A stretch of DNA of 29,504 bases. It comes from Pseudomonadota bacterium (GTDB taxonomy: Bacteria > Pseudomonadota > Gammaproteobacteria > Xanthomonadales > Xanthomonadaceae). Where the stretch lies: assembly GCA_023399815.1 (NCBI GenBank), contig JAEWOJ010000065.1:1-29504 (forward strand). Direction: 5' to 3'. The notes below the pieces were generated by a model. That model made no database searches, had not been told where the DNA came from, and saw only the letters and a list, made by a program, of their open reading frames with translations. Below, one piece after another: positions 1 to 7,400 of the stretch. The stretch's first letter is position 1. Each line of letters opens with the position of its first letter. The translations under genes were made by a program, and so were the position numbers.

Positions 1-623
1 GCTGGCGCGCCTCGCGCCTGGCCGGGCTGGACGAAGTGCCGGTGGTGGTGCGCGAGCTGGAAGACCGCACCGTCATCGCGATGGCGCTGATCGAGAACAT
101 CCAGCGCGAGGACCTCAACCCGCTGGAGGAAGCCGAAGCGCTGCAACGGCTGATCTCCGAGTTCTCGCTGACCCATGCCGAGGCCGCGCAGGCGGTGGGC
201 CGCTCGCGTGCCTCGGTGTCCAACCTGCTGCGCCTGATCGACCTGCCCATCGGCGTGCGCGTGCTGCTGGAAAGCCGTCGCCTGGAAATGGGCCACGCCC
301 GTGCGCTGCTGACGCTGGCGCCGGAACTGGCGACCAAGCTGGCGCAGGATGCCGCCGACGAAGGCTGGTCGGTGCGCGAGGTCGAGCATCGCGCCCAGCA
401 GTTCGCCGCCGGCAAGGTGCCGGGCGCGCGCAAGGCCAAGCCGGCGCCGACGGCGCCGCAGGCCGACATCGCCTCGCTGGAGACCGAGCTGTCCGAATCG
501 CTGGGCACCAAGGTCGCGATCAACCACGGCCGTGGCGGCAAGGGCAGGCTGGTCATCCATTACACCGACCTGGACACGCTCGACGGCGTGCTGGAACGGC
601 TGCGCACCCGTCAGCACGGCTGA
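1..623 (+). CDS. parB: Chromosome-partitioning protein ParB, 3' part (5' end outside window)
   Basis: ParB binds parS sites near the origin and, with ParA, segregates the chromosome; it slides as a CTP-dependent clamp. The reading frame is open from base 3 with no start, so the gene begins left of the window. The first visible residues (WRASRLAGL) match the stretch just after the GERRW nucleotide-binding motif of ParB. The segment IENIQREDLNPLEEA is the classic ParB motif, followed by a helix-turn-helix (LTHAEAAQAVGRSRASVSNL) and, after a charged A/P-rich linker, the C-terminal dimerisation domain ending RLRTRQHG. parA would be expected immediately upstream. Identity is secure; only the missing N-terminus limits the call. 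Confidence 0.96.
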   Translation, partial: WRASRLAGLDEVPVVVRELEDRTVIAMALIENIQREDLNPLEEAEALQRLISEFSLTHAEAAQAVGRSRASVSNLLRLIDLPIGVRVLLESRRLEMGHARALLTLAPELATKLAQDAADEGWSVREVEHRAQQFAAGKVPGARKAKPAPTAPQADIASLETELSESLGTKVAINHGRGGKGRLVIHYTDLDTLDGVLERLRTRQHG

Positions 624-656
624 CGTTCCATCCACCTCCGAGGTGCATGCAAGGCA

Positions 657-959
657 ATGAACCCCACCAAGGTCGACCGCAATCACCTGTTGCGTCTGAC
701 CGACCTGCCGAATGTCGGGCCGGCCTGTGAAAAGGATCTCCGTCTGATCGGGATCCGGGTTCCCGCGCACCTGCGCGGGCGCGATCCCTACGACATGTAC
801 GCGCAGCTGTGCCTGAAGACCGGCGTGGTGCACGATCCCTGCGTGATCGACGTGTTCCTGTCGGTCACCCGCTTCATGGAGGGTGGCGATCCGCAGCCTT
901 GGTGGGCGTTCAGCGCCGAGCGCAAGGAAGCCCTGGCCAGGGACCCGCTGACGCTGTGA
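657..959 (+). CDS. Small helix-hairpin-helix protein (Cdd1/'pathogenicity locus' family)
   Basis: A 100-residue protein starting 33 bases after parB, with AAGG just before the ATG. Residues about 10-30 (LLRLTDLPNVGPACEKDL) have the hairpin pattern LPNVGPA of helix-hairpin-helix DNA-binding folds. The rest (RDPYDMYAQLC, then a C-terminal PWWAFS segment) matches the small single-domain Cdd1/mitomycin-resistance family as I recall it. There is no signal peptide or membrane segment, so it is probably cytosolic. Its biochemical role is unknown; DNA binding is inferred from the fold only. The same strand and short gap suggest co-transcription with parB. Confidence 0.8.
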   Translation: MNPTKVDRNHLLRLTDLPNVGPACEKDLRLIGIRVPAHLRGRDPYDMYAQLCLKTGVVHDPCVIDVFLSVTRFMEGGDPQPWWAFSAERKEALARDPLTL

Positions 960-970
960 GCTGTTTTCCT

Positions 971-1240
971 TCTCCCTCGGGAGACAAAACGGCAGGAATG
1001 CCGTTTTGCACGGCGAAGCCTTCCGGAGGATGAGGCACAGGGATGTGCCGAATGCAGGTGGCGCGAAGCGCCGGATGAGGTAAGGGCGACGCCACTTGCA
1101 ACCGGATGTTGCGAGGCTTCGCCCCGGCCCTCTCCCCAACCCCCGCTCCGCGCCCCGGCCCTTGCGCCAGCGCAAGGGCGTTCGAGTAGCAGCAAACCGT
1201 TGGTTCGCAAACTGCTCCTCTCACCCCGAAGGGGGAGGGG
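971..1240. repeat. Intergenic element of serial hairpins
   Basis: The 312-base gap between the helix-hairpin-helix gene and the epimerase holds no convincing gene but a series of short perfect inverted repeats: 971-984 (TCTCC/GGAGA), 985-994 with 999-1008 (10 bp, loop GGAA), 1034-1039 with 1044-1049 (GGCACA/TGTGCC), 1060-1064 with 1068-1072 (GGCGC/GCGCC), 1158-1166 with 1171-1179 (9 bp, loop CCAG) and a C4/G4 pair near 1224-1235. The octamer GGATGAGG is directly repeated at 1028-1035 and 1073-1080. This resembles mosaic intergenic repeats of xanthomonads. None of the hairpins has a T-run, so they are not ordinary terminators. Confidence 0.6.
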
Positions 1241-1271
1241 CTTGAATCCCGCAAACTCCCGGAACAAGCAG

Positions 1272-2237
1272 ATGACAATTCTCGTCACCGGCGCCGCCGG
1301 CTTCATCGGCGCCTACACCTGCCAGGCCCTGGCCGCGCGCGGCGAGCGCATGGTCGGGCTGGACAACTACAACGACTACTACGACCCGCAGATCAAGCGC
1401 GACCGCGTCGCCGCGCTGTGCCCACAGGCCGATGTCCGCGCGCTGGACCTGACCGACCGCGACGGCCTGGCCGCGCTGTTCGACGAGGTCCGGCCGACGC
1501 GGGTGATCCACCTGGCCGCGCAGGCCGGCGTGCGCTACTCGCTGCAGAACCCGCATGCCTACGTCGACAGCAACCTGGTCGGCTTCGTCAACATGCTGGA
1601 GCTGTGCCGCCACCGCGGCGTGCGGCACCTGGTCTATGCATCGAGCAGCTCGGTCTACGGCGATTCGGCCACGCCGCCGTTCTCCGAGGACCAGCGCGTG
1701 GACCAGCCGCGCTCGCTGTACGCGGCGACCAAGGCCGCCAACGAGCTGATGGCCCACACCTACGCGCAGCTGTACGGCCTGTGCGCCACCGGCCTGCGCT
1801 TCTTCACCGTGTACGGCTCATGGGGTCGGCCGGACATGGCGCCGCTGCTGTTCTCGCGCGCGGTGCTGGCCGGGCGGCCGATCGAGGTGTTCAACGAAGG
1901 CCGCATGCGCCGCGACTTCACGCATGTTTCCGACATCGTCGCCGGTATCCTCGGTGCCCTGGACCATCCTTCGGAGGACGCCGTGCCGCACCGGGTATTC
2001 AACCTCGGCAACCACACGCCGGTGGAGCTGGAGCGCTTCATCGAGGTGATCGCCGCGGCCGCCGGCCGTCCCGCGCAGAAGGTCTACAAGCCGATGCAGC
2101 CGGGCGACATGGTGGAGACCATGGCCGACACCACGCGGGCGCGGCTGGCCTTCGGTTTCGACCCGGCCACGCCGATCGAGGCCGGGCTGCCGCCGGTGGT
2201 GGCCTGGTGCCGCGACTACTTCGGCGACGCCGCCTGA
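1272..2237 (+). CDS. NAD-dependent sugar epimerase, UDP-glucuronate 4-epimerase-like
   Basis: A 321-residue extended short-chain dehydrogenase. GAAGFIG at residues 7-13 is the Rossmann NAD-binding loop, SSS at 124-127 and Y150-x3-K154 form the catalytic set, and DNYNDYYDPQIKRDR after the second strand is characteristic of UDP-glucuronate 4-epimerases, which interconvert UDP-glucuronate and UDP-galacturonate. The ATG at 1272 is chosen because the protein then begins directly with the first beta strand (MTILVTG); an in-frame GTG at 1200 would add 24 unrelated residues read from repeat DNA. The following genes encode a lipid-linked sugar synthase and a LAB_N protein, so the product is probably used for LPS or another envelope glycan. 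UDP-glucose 4-epimerase activity is the main alternative. Confidence 0.86.
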   Translation: MTILVTGAAGFIGAYTCQALAARGERMVGLDNYNDYYDPQIKRDRVAALCPQADVRALDLTDRDGLAALFDEVRPTRVIHLAAQAGVRYSLQNPHAYVDSNLVGFVNMLELCRHRGVRHLVYASSSSVYGDSATPPFSEDQRVDQPRSLYAATKAANELMAHTYAQLYGLCATGLRFFTVYGSWGRPDMAPLLFSRAVLAGRPIEVFNEGRMRRDFTHVSDIVAGILGALDHPSEDAVPHRVFNLGNHTPVELERFIEVIAAAAGRPAQKVYKPMQPGDMVETMADTTRARLAFGFDPATPIEAGLPPVVAWCRDYFGDAA

Positions 2238-2253
2238 CTCATCTTCCATCAAG

Positions 2254-2281
2254 CCGCGCGCTGGAAAATGCGCGGTCTTTT
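2254..2281 (+). terminator. Possible intrinsic terminator or attenuator
   Basis: CCGCGC (2254-2259) pairs with GCGCGG (2270-2275) across a 10-base loop and is followed by TCTTTT. It sits in the 70-base gap between the epimerase and the glycosyltransferase, so it may reduce read-through. The long loop makes it weak. Confidence 0.45.
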
Positions 2282-2307
2282 CCCTACCGCACGAACGGAT
2301 CCCCGCG

Positions 2308-3030
2308 ATGAACCAACCCGCACTTTCGGTGGTCGTCCCCGTCTTCAACGAACGCGACAACGTCGCGCCCCTGGTCGGCGAGATCGCCGCCGCGCTGCGC
2401 GGGCGGGTGGATTTCGAGATCGTCTACGTCGACGACGACTCGAAGGACGACACCCTGCAGGTGCTGCAGTCGCTCAAGGCCGCCAACCCCGAGCTGCGCG
2501 TGCTGCACCACGTCAGCCAGAGCGGGCAGAGCACGGCCGTGCGCACCGGGGTCAAGGCGGCGCGCGCGCCGTGGATCGCCACCCTCGATGGCGACGGCCA
2601 GAACGACCCGGCCGACATCCCCAGGCTGCTGGCCGCGCGCGACGCCGCCGAGGCGCAGGTCAAGCTGTTCGCCGGCTGGCGCGTCAACCGCCAGGACTCC
2701 GGTTCCAAGCGCTGGGCCAGCCGCTGGGCCAACCGCATCCGCGCGCGGATGCTGCGCGACGACACTCCCGACACCGGCTGCGGCATCAAGCTGTTCGAGC
2801 GCGCCGCCTTTCTCGACCTGCCGTACTTCGACCACATGCACCGCTACCTGCCGGCGCTGATGCAGCGCGCCGGCTGGAAGACCACCAGCGTGCCGGTCAA
2901 CCACCGCCACCGCACCGCCGGCGTGTCCAAGTACACCAACCTCGGCCGCGCCCTGGTCGGCATCCGCGACCTGCGTGGCGTGGCCTGGCTGATCGTGCGC
3001 AGCAGGCGCACGGCGGTGGAGGAGGTCTGA
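2308..3030 (+). CDS. Family 2 glycosyltransferase, DPM/ArnC-like polyprenyl-phosphate sugar synthase
   Basis: A 240-residue GT-A enzyme. The N-terminus LSVVVPVFNERDN, the acidic VDDDSKDDT around residues 41-49 and the metal-binding DGDGQND (D94, D96) are those of dolichol/undecaprenyl-phosphate glycosyltransferases (DPM1, ArnC, RgtE types), which move a sugar from a nucleotide carrier to polyprenyl phosphate on the cytoplasmic face of the membrane. No strong C-terminal transmembrane pair follows the catalytic domain, so it is probably peripheral, perhaps held by the next protein, whose gene starts two bases after this stop codon. With the upstream 4-epimerase, a galacturonate-type donor is plausible but not proven. 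The downstream GT-C transferase that would use it is not in the window. Confidence 0.87.
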   Translation: MNQPALSVVVPVFNERDNVAPLVGEIAAALRGRVDFEIVYVDDDSKDDTLQVLQSLKAANPELRVLHHVSQSGQSTAVRTGVKAARAPWIATLDGDGQNDPADIPRLLAARDAAEAQVKLFAGWRVNRQDSGSKRWASRWANRIRARMLRDDTPDTGCGIKLFERAAFLDLPYFDHMHRYLPALMQRAGWKTTSVPVNHRHRTAGVSKYTNLGRALVGIRDLRGVAWLIVRSRRTAVEEV

Positions 3031-3032
3031 GC

Positions 3033-3365
3033 ATGGACTTCATGAACCAGCCGCTGCCGTGGCTGGAATGGACCGGCGTGCACATGTCGCCGTGGAAGCT
3101 GATCGGCCTGGCCGGCACGCTGATGTTCGGCGGCCGCTGGCTGGTGCAGTTCGTCGCCAGCAAGCGCCAGGGCAAGCCGGTGATCCCGCGCCTGTTCTGG
3201 TACATGAGCATTTTCGGCAGCCTGATGACGCTGAGCTACTTCATCTTCGGCAAGAACGACGCGGTGGGCATCCTCGGCAACCTGTTCCCGACCTTCACCG
3301 CGCTGTACAGCCTGTACCTGGACATCCGCCACCGCGGCTGGAAGCGCGACAAGGGCACGCACTGA
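3033..3365 (+). CDS. LAB_N-domain small membrane protein
   Basis: A 110-residue protein with three predicted membrane segments (about 21-43, 54-73, 77-96). It contains the signature of the lipid-A-disaccharide synthase N-terminal domain family (PF07578): LMFGGRWLVQF, P-x-x-FWYMSIFGS and a third helix ending LYLDIRHR. Stand-alone LAB_N proteins are typically encoded beside DPM-like glycosyltransferases in LPS-modification loci, as here, with a two-base gap and translational coupling likely. GGAGGT lies about six bases before the ATG. Its exact function is not established; a partner or scaffold for the polyprenyl-phosphate synthase is inference. Confidence 0.87.
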   Translation: MDFMNQPLPWLEWTGVHMSPWKLIGLAGTLMFGGRWLVQFVASKRQGKPVIPRLFWYMSIFGSLMTLSYFIFGKNDAVGILGNLFPTFTALYSLYLDIRHRGWKRDKGTH

Positions 3366-3391
3366 CGCGCCGGCTGACGCGCCCGCGCCCC

Positions 3392-3504
3392 GTGCAGGAG
3401 CGACGCCAGTCGCGAGGGGGCTTTGCCTGGATTGCCTCCGGGACGAGCTTCGCAGTTTGGGCTTGATCGGTACGGCCCTGTCGCGACTGGCGTCGCTCCT
3501 ACAC
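3392..3504. repeat. REP dimer (GTAG-headed, SMAG-like), copy 1
   Basis: A 24-base unit (3392-3415, head GTGCAGGAG, stem GCGAC-GCCA-GTCGC) faces an inverted copy at 3481-3504, with 23 of 24 bases matching. The left unit is followed by GGGGCTTTGCC. The GTAGGAGCGAC head is like the SMAG repeats of Stenotrophomonas and related xanthomonad REPs. It lies in the gene-free gap 3366-3678 between the convergent LAB_N and DUF2149 genes. Confidence 0.85.
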
Positions 3505-3578
3505 GGGGACGCGAGCCGTAGATGCGTGTGGGTGTGCTCCGCGCGGAGGCCGCCGGACGTGCAAGGCAACCCAAACCT

Positions 3579-3660
3579 GTAGGAGCGACGCCAGTCGCGA
3601 TGGGGCTTTGCCGGGAAGTCTCCGGTCGCGACTGACGTCGCTCCTACAGTCGCTCCTGCG
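3579..3660. repeat. REP dimer, copy 2
   Basis: The unit 3579-3600 (GTAGGAGCGACGCCAGTCGC core) faces an inverted copy at 3626-3647, and a further partial half-unit AGTCGCTCCTGCG ends at 3660. The spacer again starts GGGGCTTTGCC, as in copy 1, so the dimer seems to have spread as a whole. It lies just beyond the stop of the DUF2149 gene and may also act as its transcript end. Confidence 0.85.
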
Positions 3661-3678
3661 AAAGGCGGTGGGGCGCCG

Positions 3679-3984
3679 CTACTCCGGCACGTACACCATC
3701 CGCCCGTCCGGCAGGCGGTAGGTGATGCCGGCCTTGACGCCCTGGCCCTCGCCGATCCGGCCGCTGGATTCGTAGCGGGTCAGTTCCTCGCCGTCCTTGA
3801 CGGTGATGCGCATGTCGGCCTTGCCGGGGTTCTCCACCACCACCACGCTGTCGCTGGCGAACGGATTGAGCGGGTTGCGCACGATCACGATCATCAGCAC
3901 GCCGATCACCACCAGGAACAGGTCGATCAGGTTGACCACCGACAGGATCGGGTCGTCGGCCTCGTCATGGTCGAGGAAGCGCAT
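3679..3984 (-). CDS. DUF2149 protein, ExbD/TolR-like single-span subunit (HmuV-like)
   Basis: A 101-residue protein and the last gene of the operon. One membrane helix (about 16-36) contains NLIDLFLVVIGVLM with D21 near the start of the helix. This is the same arrangement as the proton-handling aspartate in the single helix of ExbD/TolR (PxxDVxLVLL). A short periplasmic domain rich in beta-type residues follows (ADMRITVKDGEELTRYES, YRLPDGRMVYVP). DUF2149 genes commonly sit beside CobN-like and MotA/TolQ genes, for example in haem-uptake hmu loci. Its ATG overlaps the upstream stop as TGATG. An ExbD-like role is inference from topology, the Asp and the gene order. Confidence 0.85.
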   Translation of the reverse strand: MRFLDHDEADDPILSVVNLIDLFLVVIGVLMIVIVRNPLNPFASDSVVVVENPGKADMRITVKDGEELTRYESSGRIGEGQGVKAGITYRLPDGRMVYVPE

Positions 3985-4460
3985 CAGCCGGCCTCCCGCG
4001 CGCGCTCGATCGCGCGCAGTTCGTCCAGCAGCCAGCGCCGGCGCACGGTCAGCACCAGGAAGGCGATGCTGGCCGACACCAGCGCCAGGATCACCGACGA
4101 GAACGCCACCACCATGTTCTCGCCCACGCCCTGCGCGTCGCCGCGGGTCAGCGCCAGCAGCGCCGGGCCCATCGGGATCATGGTCGCCACCAGCCCGAGC
4201 ATGGGCGCGGTACGGGCGACGATGCGCAGCCATTCCAGCCGCCGCATGATCCACAGCTCCAGGTCGTCGCTGCCGCCGCCGTGGCGCGCATGCCAGCCGG
4301 CCAGCGCCGAGCGATGGCGGCCGCGGCGACGCTGCCAGGCTTCCAGCAGGAAGCCGCCAAGGACGAGGAAGGCGTAGATCAGCGCCAGCAGGATCAGCAC
4401 CAGCACCGGTGCCAGGAACAGGTGCGAGAGGCCGTAGAGGGCGGCTTCGAGGCTTTTCAT
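3984..4460 (-). CDS. MotA/TolQ/ExbB-family proton-channel subunit (HmuU-like)
   Basis: A 158-residue, three-helix protein (about 14-38, 84-104, 115-139). The second helix begins APMLGLVATMIPM, the counterpart of the APLLGLLGTV motif of TolQ/ExbB, and the third (VVAFSSVILALVSASIAFLVL) is the Ser/Ala-rich pore-lining helix. These proteins form a pentameric channel around an ExbD-like dimer and turn the proton-motive force into motion in the periplasm. The start at 4460 is supported by CGGAAA about 8 bases upstream; the upstream cobN-like stop is 23 bases away. It is shorter than ExbB (about 240 residues) but normal for this subgroup. It is probably dedicated to the chelatase or receptor of this operon. 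Confidence 0.87.
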   Translation of the reverse strand: MKSLEAALYGLSHLFLAPVLVLILLALIYAFLVLGGFLLEAWQRRRGRHRSALAGWHARHGGGSDDLELWIMRRLEWLRIVARTAPMLGLVATMIPMGPALLALTRGDAQGVGENMVVAFSSVILALVSASIAFLVLTVRRRWLLDELRAIERAREAG

Positions 4461-4483
4461 CGGGGTTTCCGTTTCGTGGATCG

Positions 4484-7400
4484 TCAGGGGAGAGCGGGGT
4501 GGCGCGCGTTGGCGCGCCGTTGCCGCCAGGCGCCGGCCGCCAGGCACAGCAGCAGCAACAGCGGGCCGAGCCACGCCGGCCAGGAGAGGGTGGCCGGTGG
4601 CGGCTCGACCCGCTGCATCAGTTGCCCGCGCACCGTCGGCGGCGCCGGGGCGGACGGGGATGGGTTCGCCGGCTCGGAGGTCGTGGCCGGCGCGGGTGCG
4701 GATGCCGGCATGGCAGGCGCGGTGGCCGTGGTGCCGAAGCCGGCGACAGGTGGCGCGGGCGCAAGGCGGGCGTCATTGGCCGCGGCGCCGGACCGCAGCT
4801 GTTGCAGGCGCTGCCGCAGTTCGGCCCGGGTGCGCGCGTCGGCCTGCCAGTAGCCGCGTTCCACTGCTTCGAGCATGCGCTCGATCAGCTGCGCCTGCGC
4901 CGCCGGGTTGCCGCGCTCGAACCAGGCGTTGACGCCCAGCCCGCGCACGTCGCGCACGTAGGTGTCGTGCAGCGCCTGCCACTGGTCGCCGCGCACGCTG
5001 GACGGGTCGGTGACCTGCCAGCCGAACAGGTTGTCCACGTTCTTCAGCACTTCCAGCGTGCCGGCATAGCCTTCCTGCTGCATCGCGCCGATCCATTGCG
5101 GGTTGAGCGCATTGCTGCGCAGTTCGTTGGCGATGAACCGCGCCGCGCCGGTGGTGCGCGGCGTGGCCTGGCGTAGGTCGGCCACGTACAGCGCGGGGCT
5201 GGCGCCGTCGAGCTGGCGCACCGCCAGCGACAGGCCGCCGAGATATTCGAACGGGTGGTCGGTGGACAGCAGGCCGTGCAGGTTGGACGAACGCGCCAGC
5301 ACTGCGGCCTGCACGCCGTGCAGTTGTTCGGCCAGCAGGTTGCCGCCTTCCAGGCGCACGCCGCCTTCGCGCGCACCGTAGCCGTACTGCATGCGCGCGA
5401 GGAAGCCGGCGGCCAGCGTCGCCTCGTCCTTGCCGGCGTGGCGCCCGGCCAGCACGGCATGGTTGAGGCCGCTGCCGTATTCGCCCGGGGCGTTGCTGAA
5501 AATGCGCAGCGCCGCCAGTTCGCGCGCGCGCTGCGTCGGCTGCCCGCGTTCGACCAGGGTCTTTTCCAGATCGCGCGCATGGCGGGCGATCGGGTTGCGC
5601 GGCGAGGGCTCCATCGCCGCCAGCCGTTCGATGGCGTCGGCCAGCAGGCGCATGAAGCCTTCGAACTGGTCGCGGTAGACGCTGGTGACCTGCACCACCG
5701 CGTCGATGCGCGGATGCGGCAGCTCGGCGTCGGGCACGACTTCCAGCGCGGCGACCTTGCCGCCGGCATCCCACACCGGGCGCAGGCCGAGCGCGTGCAG
5801 CACCTCGCTCTCCAGCACGCCGAGATGGCGGATGGCATCGCTCGACCACAGGCTGAAGGCGAGCTTGTCCGGCAGCTGGCCGCCGTGCTCGGCGCGGTAG
5901 GCGTCCAGCAGCTGGTCCAGCGCCACGCGGCCGCTGTCGAACGCGGCGCGGGTGGGCAGCTTGTCCGGCTCGAACGGGAACAGGTTGCGGCCGCTGCGCA
6001 CGTCCGGGTTGCGCACCGGGTCGCCGCCGGCGCCGGGCGCGACGAAACCACCGGCCAGGCCGTGCAGCAGCGACTCGATTTCCTGCGTGTCGCCCAGGGC
6101 CGCATCCAGCTGCCGCGCGCGTTCCAGCTGCGCGCGCAGGGCGGGGTCGGCAACCGCGTCCAGCGGCTCGCCGTCGCGCAGGTGGTGGGCCAGCACGCGG
6201 TAGGGTTCGCTCTGCTGCAGCTGCGTCCAGTCCCCGGCGAAGACCTCCTGCGGGTCCAGCCCGAGTGCGCGGTAGTAGGGCCCGCCCAGCTGCTGCATCA
6301 CCGTGGACAGCTGGTGCTCGGGCGCGGCCGGCTGGCCGAAGGTGTGCAGGCCCAGTGGCATCGTGGTGCGTGCCAGTTCGTGCAGGTGGTCGTGCAGCGC
6401 GGCGAAGAAGGCAGGGAAATCGGCCTGCATGCGCGCCACGTCCCAGCCCATGTCGGCGGCGATGCCGGCCTCCAGCGCCATCTGCCGGATGCGCGCGGCG
6501 GCGGTCTCGCGCACCTGGCCTTCGTCCAGCTGCAGGTATTCGTGGATCGCGGCGTGCAGGTCGCGCAGTTCGTCGTACAGCCCGGCCGGGGCGAAGGCGG
6601 GCGTCTGGTGGCTGACGATTACCGCGCGGCCGCGGCGCTTGGCCTGCACCGCCTCGCCGATGTTGTCCTGGATGTAGGGGTAGAACACCGGCAGGTCGCC
6701 GACCGCGAGGAACGGGTAGTCGTTGACCCACAGCCCGCGGTCCTTGCCGGGCGTCCATTCCTGGGTGCCATGGGTGCCGAAGTGGGCCAGCGCATCGGCA
6801 ACGAAGCCCTCGCGCACGAACTGGTAGGCGGCCAGGTAGTAGTGGCCGGGCAGCGCGGCGGTGTCGTGGGTGGACTGGCCGAGCCTGTCCGCGCGCGGCG
6901 GCTGCGGCATCAGCAGCAGCCTGCCCAGTTGCAGGCGCGGGAACACGAAGACGGCCTCGCCGTCGCGGATGCGTACCGCCGGGTGGCGGGCGGGATCGCC
7001 CCAGCGTTCGAGCAGCGCCTGCTTCTGCGCCGGCGGCAGCGTGTCCAGCCACTGCCGGTAGCGCGCCACCGGGAAGGTGGCGGCGAGGTCGCGTTGCAGC
7101 AGCGCATCCAGCGAATCGGGGCGGTAGTAGCCGCCGAGCATGGCCTGGGCATCGGCGATCAGGCGCGGCTCGTCGGCCGGTGTCACCGCGTAGCCGGCCT
7201 CGGCCAGGCGCCGGCTCAGCAGAGCCAGGCTGCGCGGCACGTTGAGGTGCGAGGCCGACAGGTTGTGCTCGCCGTCGGGTGCGTTCCAGAACATCAGCGC
7301 CACCCGCTTCGCCTCGGCCGGGGTGCGGCGCAGCGCGCCGAGCCGCGCGAGCTTGGCGGCCAGCGCCTCGACCTGCTCGGCAATGGGCTGCTGCTCGCCG

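Noticed and set aside
3392..3660. CRISPR-like array from the repeated GTAGGAGCGAC units
   Set aside because: The units are inverted pairs with unequal related spacers, which is REP organisation; there are no regular unique spacers and no cas genes.
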